A program made the position numbers and the translations under genes. Below, piece after piece: positions 16,346 through 26,373 of a stretch of 64,000 nt of DNA (position 1 is its first letter; each line of letters begins with the position of its first letter). Below the pieces are notes generated by a model. The model saw only the letters and a program-made list of their open reading frames with translations. It ran no database searches and was not told the DNA's origin. Location of the stretch: the NCBI RefSeq assembly GCF_008386505.1, contig NZ_VUNZ01000001.1, positions 2,535,937 to 2,599,936 of the forward strand. Direction: 5' to 3'. Source of the DNA: Chryseobacterium sediminis (GTDB lineage Bacteria; Bacteroidota; Bacteroidia; Flavobacteriales; Weeksellaceae).

Positions 16346-17209
16346 TTAGTTGAATTCAGCGAAAGATTGTTGGATACTCATAGAGATCTCATCGATCTTG
16401 TAAGTTAATCCGTCAATTTTAGAAGTAAAGAAGTTATAAAGGATAATAGCGATTGCTGAAGTACCAATACCTAATGCCGTGTTGATCAAGGCTTCAGAGA
16501 TACCTGTAGATAGAGCAGCAGCATCCGGAGTACCACCTCCTGAACCTAATGCGAAGAACGCCTTGATCATCCCGATTACCGTTCCAAGTAGTGCTACTAA
16601 CGTTGCAACAGTACCTAAAGTAGAAAGGATCATCATGTTTTTCTCAAGCATTGGCATCTCAAGAGTAGTAGCTTCTTCGATAGCTTTGTTAAGCGCTACC
16701 ATTTTCTGCTCCTTATTTAATGTAGTATCGTGAGAAAGTGCTTTGTAAGTAGTAAGACCTTCTTTTACTACGTTACCTACAGAACCTTGTTGTCTGTCAC
16801 ACTCTTCGATAGCTTCGTCAATTTTGTTTTGGTTTAGTAAGCTTCTTACTTGTACAACGAAGTTGTCTAAGTTTCCTTTTCCAGCAGCTTTACCAAGAAC
16901 GAAATATCTTTCAAAAGAGAAAACGATTACAGTAATCATGAAAGTAATCAAGATTGGTACGATAACCCCTCCTTTGTAGATAATACCTAAAAACGATTCT
17001 GGGTGAATGTCTTTTCCTTCAACACTTGAAAAGGCTACAGATCCACTTCCTAGTTTATCTGCGTCTTTAAAGTTTCCTGGGCTACCAAGAACGAATAAAT
17101 AAATACATACTCCTATAATAAATAGAATAGGAATAATAACAGCTGGATTTAAACCTCCTGCCTTTCTAGCAACTACTTGCTCATCATTTTTTGAAACATT
17201 CATTTCCAT
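16346..17209 (-). CDS. exbB: MotA/TolQ/ExbB proton channel protein
   Basis: Inner-membrane proton channel subunit of the Ton complex, 287 residues. There are three main hydrophobic segments: about 22-42, about 79-103 (GGVIVPILITFMITVIVFSF) and a C-terminal pair containing the family signature (LGTVATLVALLGTVIGMIKAF and ALINTALGIGTSAIAIILYNFF). It is first in the exbB-exbD-exbD-tonB operon. A TAATTTTG -7 box lies 50 bases upstream. The start may be the first ATG (17209) or the third codon ATG (17203). Confidence 0.95.
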   Translation of the reverse strand: MEMNVSKNDEQVVARKAGGLNPAVIIPILFIIGVCIYLFVLGSPGNFKDADKLGSGSVAFSSVEGKDIHPESFLGIIYKGGVIVPILITFMITVIVFSFERYFVLGKAAGKGNLDNFVVQVRSLLNQNKIDEAIEECDRQQGSVGNVVKEGLTTYKALSHDTTLNKEQKMVALNKAIEEATTLEMPMLEKNMMILSTLGTVATLVALLGTVIGMIKAFFALGSGGGTPDAAALSTGISEALINTALGIGTSAIAIILYNFFTSKIDGLTYKIDEISMSIQQSFAEFN

Positions 17210-17259
17210 ATTTAACTAAATTATATTGTTTTAAAATTTTACAGGGTGTAAATTAAAGG

Positions 17260-17267
17260 CAAAATTA
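17260..17267 (-). promoter_or_regulatory. -7 box of the exbB-tonB operon
   Basis: TAATTTTG on the minus strand, 50 bases before the exbB start. The -33 region is weak. Confidence 0.45.
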
Positions 17268-17449
17268 ATTAAAATGCAAGAGTCTTAATTAAACATTTTG
17301 CTTTTTTTTGATAAAGAAATTTTAATACGATTTCGATATAATAATTATTTTTAAATATTTTATTTATTTTCCCCAAATTTAACATTTGAGTTAAAAAATC
17401 AAAAAAATAAGACACCCATTTTTTTTAATTTCCCAATGTTAAATTTTAT

Positions 17450-20263
17450 TTAAATTACGATATTCACAATACGGTGAGGGACTACAATGATTTTTTTAGG
17501 GGTTTTGCCCTCCAAAATCTGTTGCATTTTCTCACTCGAAATCACCAAATCTTCCACTTCCTTGGCAGATAATTGAGCTGAAAGTGAAATTTTGAACTTC
17601 ATTTTACCATTTACACTTACCGGATACTGAATTTCATCTTCTACCAGATAATCTTCATTTAATACCGGGAACTGTTCAAATTCAATAGACGTATCGTGTC
17701 CTAATAAACTCCATAGTTCTTCACAGATGTGAGGAGCATACGGAGAAATGATAACGGCCAGCGGCTCTAAAATATTGCGCTTGTTGCATTTTATTTTCTG
17801 AAGCTCGTTCACAGCAATCATAAAGGAGGATACAGAAGTATTGAAAGAGAAATTTTCAATATCATATACGACCTTCTTTATTAAGGTATGTAAAACTTTA
17901 TATTCTTCTTTTGTAGGCTCTTCGTCTGAAACTTCAAATGTATCTTCATTGAAATAGAGATTCCAGAATTTTTTAAGGAAACCATATACTCCACTTAATC
18001 CCTGAGTATTCCAAGGCTTGGATTGCTCCAATGGTCCTAAGAACATTTCATACAGTCTTAAACCATCTGCTCCGTATTCTTCACAGATATCATCAGGATT
18101 TACTACGTTGTATTTTGACTTGGACATTTTCTCTACTTCACGGCCTGTGATGTATTTTCCATCTTCCAGGATAAATTCTGCATTGGCATAATCAGGTCTC
18201 CAAGCTTTGAAGGCTTCAGTATCCAATTCGTCAGAAGTTCCTTTTAATAAGGATACGTCAACGTGGATCTGCTGAGTCTGATAATCTTTTGCTAAATTTT
18301 TAGAGACATATTGATTAGTTCCATCAATTCTATATACATATGCACTCATTCCTAAGATCATCCCCTGGTTGATCAATTTTTGGAATGGTTCATCGTGATT
18401 GATATATCCTCTGTCTTTTAAGAACATGTTCCAGAAACGCGAATATAATAAGTGTCCTGTAGCATGCTCACTTCCTCCAATATATAAGTCTACCTGTCCC
18501 CAATAGTCTGAAAGATCTTTTGCGCAAAACTCTCCGTCATTTTGCGGATCCATATATCTAAGGAAATACCATGAGCTTCCAGCCCAACCCGGCATGGTAG
18601 ATAATTCTAAAGGGAAAATAGTTTTATCATCAACAAGATCTGTTGCAACTACTTTTTGGTTAGCTTCATCCCAGGCAAATTCTTTTGCATTTCCTAATGG
18701 CGGATCTCCGTCTTCTGTTGGTAAATATTTTTCAACTTCAGGAAGTTCCAATGGTAAAGCGGAAGTTGGTAACGTGTATGGCATTCCATCCTTATAATAT
18801 ATAGGAACAGGTTCTCCCCAATAACGCTGTCTTGAGAAAATAGCATCACGCTGTCTATAGTTCGTTGTTCCATGACCGATTTCTTTAGTTTCGATCTCAG
18901 AAATTATTTTTGATTTCGCCTCATTATAATTCAATCCGTTTAAGAAATCAGAGTTTACGCAAACTGAGTCTTTGGAATCAAAAGATTTTTCCTGAACGTC
19001 TTCTTCAGTTTCTACAACTTTTTTAATTTCAAGATTGAATTTCTTTGCAAATCTGTGGTCACGTTCATCATGTGCCGGAACAGCCATCACTGCTCCAGTT
19101 CCATATCCCATCAACACATAGTCTGAAATATAGATCGGCATTTTTTCGTTGCTGAACGGATTGATTGCATAACTTCCTGTGAAAGCTCCACTCACGTTTT
19201 TCACGTCAGACATTCTGTCCCTTTCCGTTTTTTTGGAAGTTTCTTCAATATAAGTATCTACTTCTACTTTTTGAGCATCGGTAGTAATAGTTTCTACTAA
19301 TGGATTTTCCGGAGCTAATACCATAAAAGTTGCTCCAAATATTGTATCAGGTCTTGTAGTAAATACCTCAACGATCTCATCATGACCTTCTACCTGAAAC
19401 TGAACCTGCGCTCCCTGAGATTTCCCAATCCAATATTCCTGAGAATCTTTCAAAGGCTGCGGCCAGTCTAAAGTATTTAATCCTTGTAATAATCTTTCAG
19501 AGTAAGCAGAAATTCTCATACTCCACTGCATCATTTTCTTTTGGAAAACTGGGAATCCTCCTCTTTCGGATTTACCATCTTTCACCTCATCATTTGCCAA
19601 TACTGTTCCTAATGCAGGACACCAGTTTACAGTGGTTTCTGCTCTGTAAGCAAGACGATAGTTTAACAGGATATCTTCTTTATCAAGATCAGAAGCAACT
19701 TTCCATTCTTCTGCTGTGAAATTTAATTCGTCGTTTTGATTAGCGTTTAATCCTTCTGTTCCTTTTTCTTCAAAATGCTGGATTAATGAATCAATAGATT
19801 CTGCCTTGTCGGTGTTTTTATTATACCAAGAGTGATACAGCTGGATAAAGATCCACTGTGTCCATTTATAGTAAGAGGCATCTGAAGTTCTTACTTCTCT
19901 GCTCCAGTCAAATGAAAATCCGATTTTTCTTAACTGCTCTTCGTATCTGTTGATATTTTGTTCTGTAGTAATAGCCGGATGCTGTCCTGTCTGGATAGCA
20001 TATTGCTCAGCAGGAAGTCCAAAACTGTCATATCCTACCGGGTGAAGAACATTAAATCCCTGATGTCTTTTGTATCTTGCATAGATATCCGATGCTATAT
20101 ATCCCAGCGGGTGACCTACGTGAAGACCTGCTCCGGATGGATACGGAAACATATCGAGTACATAAAATTTGGGTTTATCTGTGTTATTAGAGGTTTTATA
20201 GGTTTGATTTTCCTCCCAGTATTTCTGCCACTTTTTTTCTATCTGCTGATGATCGTAAAACAC
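17450..20263 (-). CDS. leuS: Leucyl-tRNA synthetase
   Basis: Class I aminoacyl-tRNA synthetase charging tRNA-Leu, 937 residues, a usual length for Bacteroidota. The HIGH motif appears as LHVGH in [16 protein letters not shown] (about 41-56). The CP1 editing domain has [15 protein letters not shown] and [15 protein letters not shown] with the conserved editing Asp. The KMSKS loop is [15 protein letters not shown]. The anticodon-binding domain and a C-terminal [11 protein letters not shown] domain follow. It stands alone, with about 240 non-coding bases downstream. A TATTTTTG box lies about 65 bases upstream. Confidence 0.97.
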   Translation of the reverse strand: MFYDHQQIEKKWQKYWEENQTYKTSNNTDKPKFYVLDMFPYPSGAGLHVGHPLGYIASDIYARYKRHQGFNVLHPVGYDSFGLPAEQYAIQTGQHPAITTEQNINRYEEQLRKIGFSFDWSREVRTSDASYYKWTQWIFIQLYHSWYNKNTDKAESIDSLIQHFEEKGTEGLNANQNDELNFTAEEWKVASDLDKEDILLNYRLAYRAETTVNWCPALGTVLANDEVKDGKSERGGFPVFQKKMMQWSMRISAYSERLLQGLNTLDWPQPLKDSQEYWIGKSQGAQVQFQVEGHDEIVEVFTTRPDTIFGATFMVLAPENPLVETITTDAQKVEVDTYIEETSKKTERDRMSDVKNVSGAFTGSYAINPFSNEKMPIYISDYVLMGYGTGAVMAVPAHDERDHRFAKKFNLEIKKVVETEEDVQEKSFDSKDSVCVNSDFLNGLNYNEAKSKIISEIETKEIGHGTTNYRQRDAIFSRQRYWGEPVPIYYKDGMPYTLPTSALPLELPEVEKYLPTEDGDPPLGNAKEFAWDEANQKVVATDLVDDKTIFPLELSTMPGWAGSSWYFLRYMDPQNDGEFCAKDLSDYWGQVDLYIGGSEHATGHLLYSRFWNMFLKDRGYINHDEPFQKLINQGMILGMSAYVYRIDGTNQYVSKNLAKDYQTQQIHVDVSLLKGTSDELDTEAFKAWRPDYANAEFILEDGKYITGREVEKMSKSKYNVVNPDDICEEYGADGLRLYEMFLGPLEQSKPWNTQGLSGVYGFLKKFWNLYFNEDTFEVSDEEPTKEEYKVLHTLIKKVVYDIENFSFNTSVSSFMIAVNELQKIKCNKRNILEPLAVIISPYAPHICEELWSLLGHDTSIEFEQFPVLNEDYLVEDEIQYPVSVNGKMKFKISLSAQLSAKEVEDLVISSEKMQQILEGKTPKKIIVVPHRIVNIVI

Positions 20264-20327
20264 TTTATATATATGTTATATGTTAGACTTTAAAATATTG
20301 AATTATTTTTCTTTTTAACAAGATTCA

Positions 20328-20335
20328 CAAAAATA
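20328..20335 (-). promoter_or_regulatory. Possible -7 box of leuS
   Basis: TATTTTTG on the minus strand, 65 bases before the leuS ATG, in AT-rich DNA. A chance match is possible. Confidence 0.3.
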
Positions 20336-20391
20336 ATGATTTTAAAGTAAATGAAAATTTAATTTATGATGAATTGCAATTCTGTCCCAAC

Positions 20392-20417
20392 AAAAAAATC
20401 TCATCCGGAGATGAGAT
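20392..20417 (-). terminator. Terminator of the lipocalin-like gene
   Basis: Stem ATCTCATC/GATGAGAT with a four-base loop, followed on the minus strand by seven T, 28 bases past the stop. Confidence 0.85.
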
Positions 20418-20444
20418 CTGTTTTATATCCTGAAGTATATACTA

Positions 20445-20918
20445 TTATTGAGTAACTCTTTTGAAGGTATATGTTCTTGTCTGGAATATCGTAGGATCCT
20501 GAGTCTCCTCTCTTACAGCAAGATTGAGCGTTGTATCATCCAAAGTAATAACTTTTGCATTTTGCGGCTCTACAATCCCCTGAATTTTCATTTGAACGTC
20601 TTTCCCTTCCTTATTATAAGTGTAATTGAATTTTATATCAGAAAGAATAGCACACTGCCCAGGTGTAGCGGTATCTCCCCAGTTCGTCTTACCTCCTTTG
20701 GAGTCAGCGCTGAAAAACCATCTGGTCTGCTTCTGACAGTCAGTATAAGTAATCGTGTTAGAAACCGGGTCTTCACCAGTCTCTACAGTGGTAACTACTT
20801 CTTTTAGCGGTTGCCATGTCCCAACCAGAGGAGCTTCCAGAACTGTATCATTGTTATCACTACATCCTGTAGCGGCAAACAAAGACAAACCTGCAAATAG
20901 TAATGCTAATTTCTTCAT
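20445..20918 (-). CDS. Lipocalin-like lipoprotein
   Basis: 157-residue lipoprotein with signal peptide and lipobox AATGC (Cys19), then SDNND, an acidic start typical of lipoproteins sorted to the outer membrane in Bacteroidota. The body begins APLVGTWQP, the opening of the lipocalin-like domain widespread in flavobacteria. Two further Cys (in YTDCQKQT and PGQCAIL) could form a disulfide. It ends in a beta-rich stretch (TRTYTFKRV). It is a single-gene unit with its own terminator. Binding function unknown. Confidence 0.82.
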   Translation of the reverse strand: MKKLALLFAGLSLFAATGCSDNNDTVLEAPLVGTWQPLKEVVTTVETGEDPVSNTITYTDCQKQTRWFFSADSKGGKTNWGDTATPGQCAILSDIKFNYTYNKEGKDVQMKIQGIVEPQNAKVITLDDTTLNLAVREETQDPTIFQTRTYTFKRVTQ

Positions 20919-21091
20919 AGATCAATTTTTTCAAGCGCTAAAATTATAATTTTTTTGATTTATATTACTATTTTTTATGAAAAATTATTTCATCGACCTT
21001 TATTTATATATATTTTAAAACACTCAGACCTCATTTTCCCTTTATTTAACAAATATTGGATACATGGGTTCATTCATTTTATTAAAAAAGT

Positions 21092-21099
21092 TATTTTTG
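21092..21099 (+). promoter_or_regulatory. -7 box of the acyltransferase gene
   Basis: TATTTTTG followed by C, 17 bases before ATG 21117. It argues against longer upstream starts. Confidence 0.45.
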
Positions 21100-21116
21100 C
21101 AAGAAAGAAAATACAA

Positions 21117-22094
21117 ATGCAGGATATTACGAAAAACAATTTTGATTTTATACGCGTTCTCCTTGCCTTTATTGTCTTCCTCGGACATCTAGGCACTCTC
21201 AGTAATTCTCCTGATCTTAAAATTTTTGAACACAGTCCTATAGAAATTGCTGTTTTCGGCTTCTTTGCAGTCAGTGGATTTCTTATCGCAAGGAGTTATG
21301 AAAGGTCTTCAAGCCTGAAAAGTTATTTAAAAAAGAGAATCAAAAGAATTGTTCCCGCTTACTTATTGGTTATTTTTTTATGTGCAATTTTATTAAGTTT
21401 GGTAAGTACCTATTCTTTCACCGAATATTTTAGCAATACACAGGTTTACAAATATCTTTTCTGGAATTCATTATTTTTAAATTTCAAAGCCCCATGGCTT
21501 CCTGGAGTTTTTGGGAATCAGGCAGTAAATGGCGCTCTCTGGACACTGAAAATAGAAATGTGTTATTATTTCGCTGTCCCCTTACTGTTTTTACTGTTCG
21601 GAAAGAAGAATAAATACAGAAATATAAGTTTGATTATTTTATACTTTCTGTCACTTATTTATCTTAATTATTTTGAATCATTAAATAAAATTTCACTTGC
21701 CAAACAGCTTCCAGGAACATTATCCTATTTTATCCCAGGAATGCTGATTTACTTTAATTTTGATAAATTCATCAGACATAAAAATATATTTTTCATCATC
21801 GCTCTCGCTACGGTTTGGATTGATTTATACTTAAAAATTCAGCTTTTTTCCCCAATGATGATTGGTGTTATCGTAATGTACATTGCCTATTCATTCAAAT
21901 TCTTAAATAATTTCGGAAAATATGGTGATTTCACATATGGAATCTACATTTTCCACTTCCCAATTATCAGAACTTTCCAGACTTTAGGATTATTTGAAGA
22001 TTATAATCCGTTTGTAATGGCTCTGGTATGCATGTTGGTGGTCATTGCTGTAGGGGTAAGCTCCTGGCATTTTTATGAAAAAAGATTTTTATAA
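21117..22094 (+). CDS. Membrane acyltransferase family 3 protein
   Basis: Multi-pass inner-membrane O-acyltransferase (OafA/acyltransferase 3 type), 325 residues, of the kind that acetylates LPS O-antigen, exopolysaccharide or peptidoglycan. The signature is NNFDFIRVLLAFIVFLGHL with conserved Arg and His (about residues 6-24), then FGFFAVSGFLIARSYERS. About ten hydrophobic segments follow. An open frame continues 54 codons upstream, but a promoter box lies inside it, so the start is set at ATG 21117. It is followed 23 bases later by a glycosyltransferase gene, suggesting joint surface-glycan work. Confidence 0.9.
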   Translation: MQDITKNNFDFIRVLLAFIVFLGHLGTLSNSPDLKIFEHSPIEIAVFGFFAVSGFLIARSYERSSSLKSYLKKRIKRIVPAYLLVIFLCAILLSLVSTYSFTEYFSNTQVYKYLFWNSLFLNFKAPWLPGVFGNQAVNGALWTLKIEMCYYFAVPLLFLLFGKKNKYRNISLIILYFLSLIYLNYFESLNKISLAKQLPGTLSYFIPGMLIYFNFDKFIRHKNIFFIIALATVWIDLYLKIQLFSPMMIGVIVMYIAYSFKFLNNFGKYGDFTYGIYIFHFPIIRTFQTLGLFEDYNPFVMALVCMLVVIAVGVSSWHFYEKRFL

Positions 22095-22117
22095 TTTTAC
22101 AGTCTCAAAAAGCATAA

Positions 22118-22876
22118 ATGAAAGATCTTGTCTCCATTATCACTCCCAGTTATAATTCTGCAGAATTTATCGAGGAAACCATACAGTCTGTTCTTAACCA
22201 AACCTACGAAAACTGGGAATGGCTGATTACTGACGACCTTTCCAAGGATAATACCGTTGAGATCATCAGAAAATACAATGATCCCAGAATAAAACTGCAG
22301 GTACTGGAAAAAAACGGCGGAGCAGGAAATGCCAGAAATAATAGTCTGGAAAGAGCTAATGGAAGATATATTGCGTTTCTCGATTCCGATGATCTGTGGT
22401 ATCCCGAATACCTGGAAACGATGATTACTTTTCTTCAGCAAAATAACGCAGAACTGGCGTACTGCAACTATTCAAGATGTGATGAACACACAATGGAACC
22501 GATTTTAAAAGATTTTGAAGCTGATAAAATTGTTACTTTTTCTAATTTACTTAAAACCTGCAGACTAGCACCCGTTTCCACCATTTACGATACCAAAAGA
22601 GTCGGAAAATTTTTCTTTCCGGTAAAAAGCAAACGTGAAGATCACGTCATGTGGCTGAATTTGTTGAAAGTAATTCCTAAAGGTTATCCTGTACAAAAAA
22701 CACTGGCAAAATACAGAATGCGCGAAAACAGTGTTTCCAGAAAGAAAAAAAATATCATCAAAGATCAATATCTTGTCTATAAAGATTTCATGGGATTTTC
22801 AACATTAAAATCATTGTACTATACGGCCAACTGGGCGCTGAACGGATTCCTGAAATATTCTAAAATTTTCAATTAA
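22118..22876 (+). CDS. Family 2 glycosyltransferase
   Basis: 252-residue GT-A-fold glycosyltransferase. The N-terminus is the standard GT2 nucleotide-sugar domain: VSIITPSYNSAEFIEETIQS, TDDLSKDNT, and the metal-binding D-x-D in IAFLDSDDLWYP (about 86-97). The C-terminal part is short, without transmembrane helices. It probably adds a sugar to LPS or another surface glycan, together with the acyltransferase just upstream and waaA just downstream on the other strand. Its stop codon overlaps the next start by one base (TAATG). Confidence 0.92.
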   Translation: MKDLVSIITPSYNSAEFIEETIQSVLNQTYENWEWLITDDLSKDNTVEIIRKYNDPRIKLQVLEKNGGAGNARNNSLERANGRYIAFLDSDDLWYPEYLETMITFLQQNNAELAYCNYSRCDEHTMEPILKDFEADKIVTFSNLLKTCRLAPVSTIYDTKRVGKFFFPVKSKREDHVMWLNLLKVIPKGYPVQKTLAKYRMRENSVSRKKKNIIKDQYLVYKDFMGFSTLKSLYYTANWALNGFLKYSKIFN

Positions 22877-23502
22877 TGGAGTATTCAAAAGAGTTCAAAG
22901 CCGCTCTGAGCGCTTTTTCCGGTACCGAGAAAGACAAACTTATTTTCAGACTTCTGAGAAAGGATAAATTATTGTCTAAAAAGCTTTATTTCGAGCTTAT
23001 TGATCCGGAAACTACCGATGATAAGAGAAATGCAATGGAAGAAATTGTTGCAGAAAAAGTTCTTCTAGCCTCAAAATATACCGGAAATGTACCCTATTTC
23101 CTGACTATCATTAGAAAGATAAGCGCAGAAATCACTGAACACATTAAAATTACCACAGATAAATTCGGGGAAGTTTCACTGAATCTTCTTCTCGTTAATA
23201 AAATCCTGGAAAACAACAGTGACCTCAGCAGACAAAGGTTTGATAATGTTTACAAACTTTATATTTACATTATTAACAAAGTATTCAAATCTTTGACTCT
23301 TATTAAAAAGCTGGACGAGGATTACTGGATGGAAATTGATGAATATTTGCGTGACACTCAAGAGAAAATATTGGAGAACCACTATCTTCAAAAACTCTGT
23401 GTTAATAATGGTCTTGACATCAGCTGGCTGGAATGCGACAGAATTCCGGAAAACATAGATCAGATCATGAAGGAAATGAAAAGCCAGGGATATTTACGAT
23501 AA
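22876..23502 (+). CDS. Uncharacterised helical protein
   Basis: 208 residues, no family recognised. The sequence is soluble, highly charged and predicted mostly alpha-helical, with no signal peptide. It is probably co-translated with the upstream glycosyltransferase (one-base overlap). Its 3' end overlaps the convergent waaA gene by nine bases. The middle (KFGEVSLNLLLVNKILENN) and C-terminus (NNGLDISWLECDRIPENI) show no catalytic motif I can name. Normal codon use supports a real gene. Confidence 0.75.
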   Translation: MEYSKEFKAALSAFSGTEKDKLIFRLLRKDKLLSKKLYFELIDPETTDDKRNAMEEIVAEKVLLASKYTGNVPYFLTIIRKISAEITEHIKITTDKFGEVSLNLLLVNKILENNSDLSRQRFDNVYKLYIYIINKVFKSLTLIKKLDEDYWMEIDEYLRDTQEKILENHYLQKLCVNNGLDISWLECDRIPENIDQIMKEMKSQGYLR

Positions 23503-24732
23503 AATTTTCTGCAGAATCATTTTGGAAGAATCAGGTTTTCCATTTACAAATTTCGCTGCATTTTGAGACATTTCTGTAAGCTCTTCCTGATTGTCTTCAT
23601 TCATAAGGAATAAAACAAATTCTGCGGCTGTATATTCGTCTGGAAATGATTTTCCGCCATTTGCAGCATTCAGATCGTCAGCTTCCGGATTCTTTTTGTA
23701 ATGATTTCCAAAAATTACGGGAACGCCAAAGGTTGCCGCTTCCAGAATATTATGAAGTCCTGCATCATGAAAACCACCTCCTACAACAGCTGCATCTGCA
23801 TAAGAATATAGTTTTGAAAGTAAACCAATGCTGTCTATAATCAGAATTTGAGCGTTGTTGATTGGTTGTTGAGGGTTTTGGATTTCGCTGTATAGTAACG
23901 CATCCGGAAACATATTTTTCAAATGCTCTACTCTTTTCAGCTCGTGCGGGGCGATAATGAGTTTCACCCTATTATTTTTGCGGGAAACTACTTCTGCTAT
24001 TTTTTCTTCAGCCTGCCATGAACTCCCAAAAACTACTGCTTTATGATCTCCTTTGAAGTCTGCAATAAAGTCTACATGATTGTTCCGGTCACGAAGTTGT
24101 TTTACTCTGTCAAATCTTGTATCTCCCGTTACAGAAGACTTTATCAATCCAACACTTTTGGCCAGGGCTAAGGAAAACTGAGTCTGATGAAAAAACCAAT
24201 CTACATCTTTCTTCAGCTGCTTTACAAACCATTTCCCGTAGGAAGTAAAGAAGGATTGTCTTTCATAAAACAGGGCGGAAATAACATAGATCTTTGTCCC
24301 TTTATTTTTCAGTTCAGCAAGCAGATTATACCAATAATCATATTTAACCGTAAAAAATAGTTCAGTATTAAACTGTGATATAAATTCCTTTACAGTACTT
24401 TTTTTATCGAACGGCAAGTAACAAATAACGTCTGCAATGTGTTTTTTCTTAACGACATTTTCATATCCTGATGGAGAAAAAAAAGTTACTAAAACTTTAT
24501 GTTGGGGAAAATTCTCTTTAAGCTTTTCCAAAACGGGCAGTCCCTGCTCATATTCTCCCAAACTGGCAGCATGCATCCAGATGACTTTATCTGTTTTTGT
24601 AAATACCGATTTTACTTTATCTAAAGACTGCTTTCTTCCTTCAACGCCTTTTTTAGTTTTGTCATTAATCAATGCAAAAACCTTCATCCCAAAAGTAAGG
24701 AGACCGATAAATATATTGTATAGAAAAGCCAT
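23494..24732 (-). CDS. waaA: 3-deoxy-D-manno-octulosonic acid (Kdo) transferase
   Basis: Inner-membrane-associated GT-B enzyme that transfers Kdo from CMP-Kdo to the lipid A precursor, 412 residues. A short N-terminal hydrophobic segment is followed by the family signature with its catalytic Glu (IWMHAASLGEYEQGLPVLE, about 51-69) and VTFFSPSGYE. The C-terminal domain has VFGSSWQAEE, LIIAPHELKR, VGGGFHDAGLHNILEAA and PVIFGNHYKKN. It is followed five bases upstream on the plus coordinates by the cupin gene, which is transcribed into it. Confidence 0.95.
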   Translation of the reverse strand: MAFLYNIFIGLLTFGMKVFALINDKTKKGVEGRKQSLDKVKSVFTKTDKVIWMHAASLGEYEQGLPVLEKLKENFPQHKVLVTFFSPSGYENVVKKKHIADVICYLPFDKKSTVKEFISQFNTELFFTVKYDYWYNLLAELKNKGTKIYVISALFYERQSFFTSYGKWFVKQLKKDVDWFFHQTQFSLALAKSVGLIKSSVTGDTRFDRVKQLRDRNNHVDFIADFKGDHKAVVFGSSWQAEEKIAEVVSRKNNRVKLIIAPHELKRVEHLKNMFPDALLYSEIQNPQQPINNAQILIIDSIGLLSKLYSYADAAVVGGGFHDAGLHNILEAATFGVPVIFGNHYKKNPEADDLNAANGGKSFPDEYTAAEFVLFLMNEDNQEELTEMSQNAAKFVNGKPDSSKMILQKILS

Positions 24733-24737
24733 TTTAA

Positions 24738-25082
24738 TTATTCTTTTATTTCAATTCTATCCTGATCCGCAGGTGGATTGGATATGACTAAAAACTCAAT
24801 TTCTTCGACAGATTCATTGGAGATAAAATGTTTTGATCCTGGTGCAATGGAAATAGACTCTCCTTGCTTAACCGAAAATTTTTCTTCATTGATATAGAAT
24901 ACAGCTTCTCCTTTCAGAATATAAAAAAATTGCTCAGCCACTTTGTGAAAGTGTAGTTTTTCTGAAGTTCCTGCAGGCATCTTTTCCTGCTTTACGGATA
25001 AGCTTTTTGTATTTTTCAGAATCCAGCTGTCACAGTGGTTTCCCCAGGTATAATGTTCTGAATTATCTTTAGAATGTATCAT
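24738..25082 (-). CDS. Small cupin-domain protein
   Basis: 114 residues forming a single cupin beta-barrel. Motif 1 is KLHFHKVAEQFFYILKGEAVF (metal-type His residues) and motif 2 is IAPGSKHFISN. Substrate unknown; such one-domain cupins are often sugar- or metal-binding. Its start overlaps the end of the DUF1648 gene by four bases (ATGA), and it lies five bases before waaA, so the DUF1648, cupin and waaA genes are probably one transcript. Confidence 0.88.
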   Translation of the reverse strand: MIHSKDNSEHYTWGNHCDSWILKNTKSLSVKQEKMPAGTSEKLHFHKVAEQFFYILKGEAVFYINEEKFSVKQGESISIAPGSKHFISNESVEEIEFLVISNPPADQDRIEIKE

Positions 25083-25546
25083 TTAAATAGATGAGAAATA
25101 AAAAGTAGTGCAGGAGTAAATAACACAACGGATAAAAATATAGTGGCAAATGAAATTCTAGGCTTAGCTTTATCATCTACAGCATATCTGAACATATAGT
25201 CCTGAATATTTGTAAAAATGACTGCCAGCACTACAAAAAGAATTCTTAACCCTATTTTCATAATTAAAAACTGAGCATTCATATTCTGATCTGTAATTTC
25301 CACAGGAAAATTAGTGTCTTCAGGATGTCTTAATCCATAGACGAACAGGGCATATAGTCCAAGAGCTAATACAGGCATCAGAAATGCATATATTTTCCCT
25401 CCAAATCCATCAGCCTTTCCTTCCATATCAAAATGTACAGGAATTCTCTCTGGTAATGCGCTATAGTTTTTCAGGGTAAACCACCACAGAAAAGCGACCC
25501 ATCCAAAATTAAAAATATCAAAAATTGTAAAAAGAATATTTTCCAT
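25079..25546 (-). CDS. DUF1648 membrane protein
   Basis: 155 residues with four predicted hydrophobic segments. The DUF1648 signature is LPERIPVHFDMEGKADGFGGK (about 31-51), found in small membrane proteins and SdpI-type immunity proteins. Here there is only the short DUF1648 form, and its function is not known. It overlaps the cupin gene by four bases and follows the NlpC/P60 gene by 21 bases on the same strand. Confidence 0.87.
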   Translation of the reverse strand: MENILFTIFDIFNFGWVAFLWWFTLKNYSALPERIPVHFDMEGKADGFGGKIYAFLMPVLALGLYALFVYGLRHPEDTNFPVEITDQNMNAQFLIMKIGLRILFVVLAVIFTNIQDYMFRYAVDDKAKPRISFATIFLSVVLFTPALLFISHLFK

Positions 25547-25567
25547 TTCAGATGTGATTAATTTGGA

Positions 25568-26284
25568 TTAAATTACACTTTTCAGTACTCTCAGTTTGTG
25601 AGTATGTTTGTTCATTTCTTTATTGAAAATCCCTGTAGAATCCAATGTGTCAATTCTTACTTTTCCGGAAGCATGAATGATTTTTTGATTATCCAGCATA
25701 ATGCCTACATGAATAATTTTTCCTTCTGCATTTTCAAAGAAAGCAAGATCTCCCGGCTGTGTTTCTTCTATGAAAGTAAGCGGTTCTCCTACCTCAGCCT
25801 GTTGAGAAGCATCTCTCGGAATTTTTATATTGTGAATTTTATATACCAATTGAGTAAATCCTGAACAGTCTACAGCAAAAAAACTTTTACCTCCCCAAAG
25901 GTAAGGTACATTAAGGAATTCTTTTGCCGTCAGGGCAATACTTTCACGTACATCATGACTTCTCCTTGAAGCAACCACCGGAAACTCCACTTCTGACCCC
26001 ATAGAAAGTAAGGTCTTTCCATCATTCATTAACACGGAAGAAAAATCTTCAGTAACAACAGTCACTTTTCTGCCTGCAAGCTCTTCATCTGTTACCGGTT
26101 TCAGCTGTTTGGTATCCATCCATCCTTCATAGCCGTCGTAGTGCATTTTTATTTTGGTCCAGTTTTTATCTACTTCCAAAATATCTGCACTTTCTCCAAA
26201 CAATATTTCCGTAACAATTTCAGCTCTGTCAGAATTTTCTGCACGAACCGGCGCTACTGTAACAATACAAATTCCTTTATTCAT
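25568..26284 (-). CDS. NlpC/P60 (C40) cysteine peptidase with SH3-like N-terminus
   Basis: 238-residue cell-wall peptidase of the dipeptidyl-peptidase VI/YkfC type, which cuts gamma-D-Glu-diamino-acid links in peptidoglycan or its fragments. Residues 1-80 form SH3-like segments (YEGWMDTKQL). The catalytic domain begins at about 115. The catalytic Cys140 lies in FAVDCSGFTQLVY, and the His192 and His204 candidates lie in IIHVGIML and IIHASG. No clear signal peptide is present, suggesting cytoplasmic action on recycled muropeptides. It probably heads the run of minus-strand genes leading to waaA. Confidence 0.9.
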   Translation of the reverse strand: MNKGICIVTVAPVRAENSDRAEIVTEILFGESADILEVDKNWTKIKMHYDGYEGWMDTKQLKPVTDEELAGRKVTVVTEDFSSVLMNDGKTLLSMGSEVEFPVVASRRSHDVRESIALTAKEFLNVPYLWGGKSFFAVDCSGFTQLVYKIHNIKIPRDASQQAEVGEPLTFIEETQPGDLAFFENAEGKIIHVGIMLDNQKIIHASGKVRIDTLDSTGIFNKEMNKHTHKLRVLKSVI

Positions 26285-26373
26285 TAACTCTCAATTTAAA
26301 GATTGAATAATTTAAAGATAGACAAAATACAATCTGCATCCTCTTTAAATGCTCTCATCTTTGGATATTTTAA

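Noticed and set aside
20955..21116. 54-codon N-terminal extension of the acyltransferase
   Set aside because: A TAnnTTTG promoter box at 21092-21099 lies inside it, and the acyltransferase signature begins right after ATG 21117.
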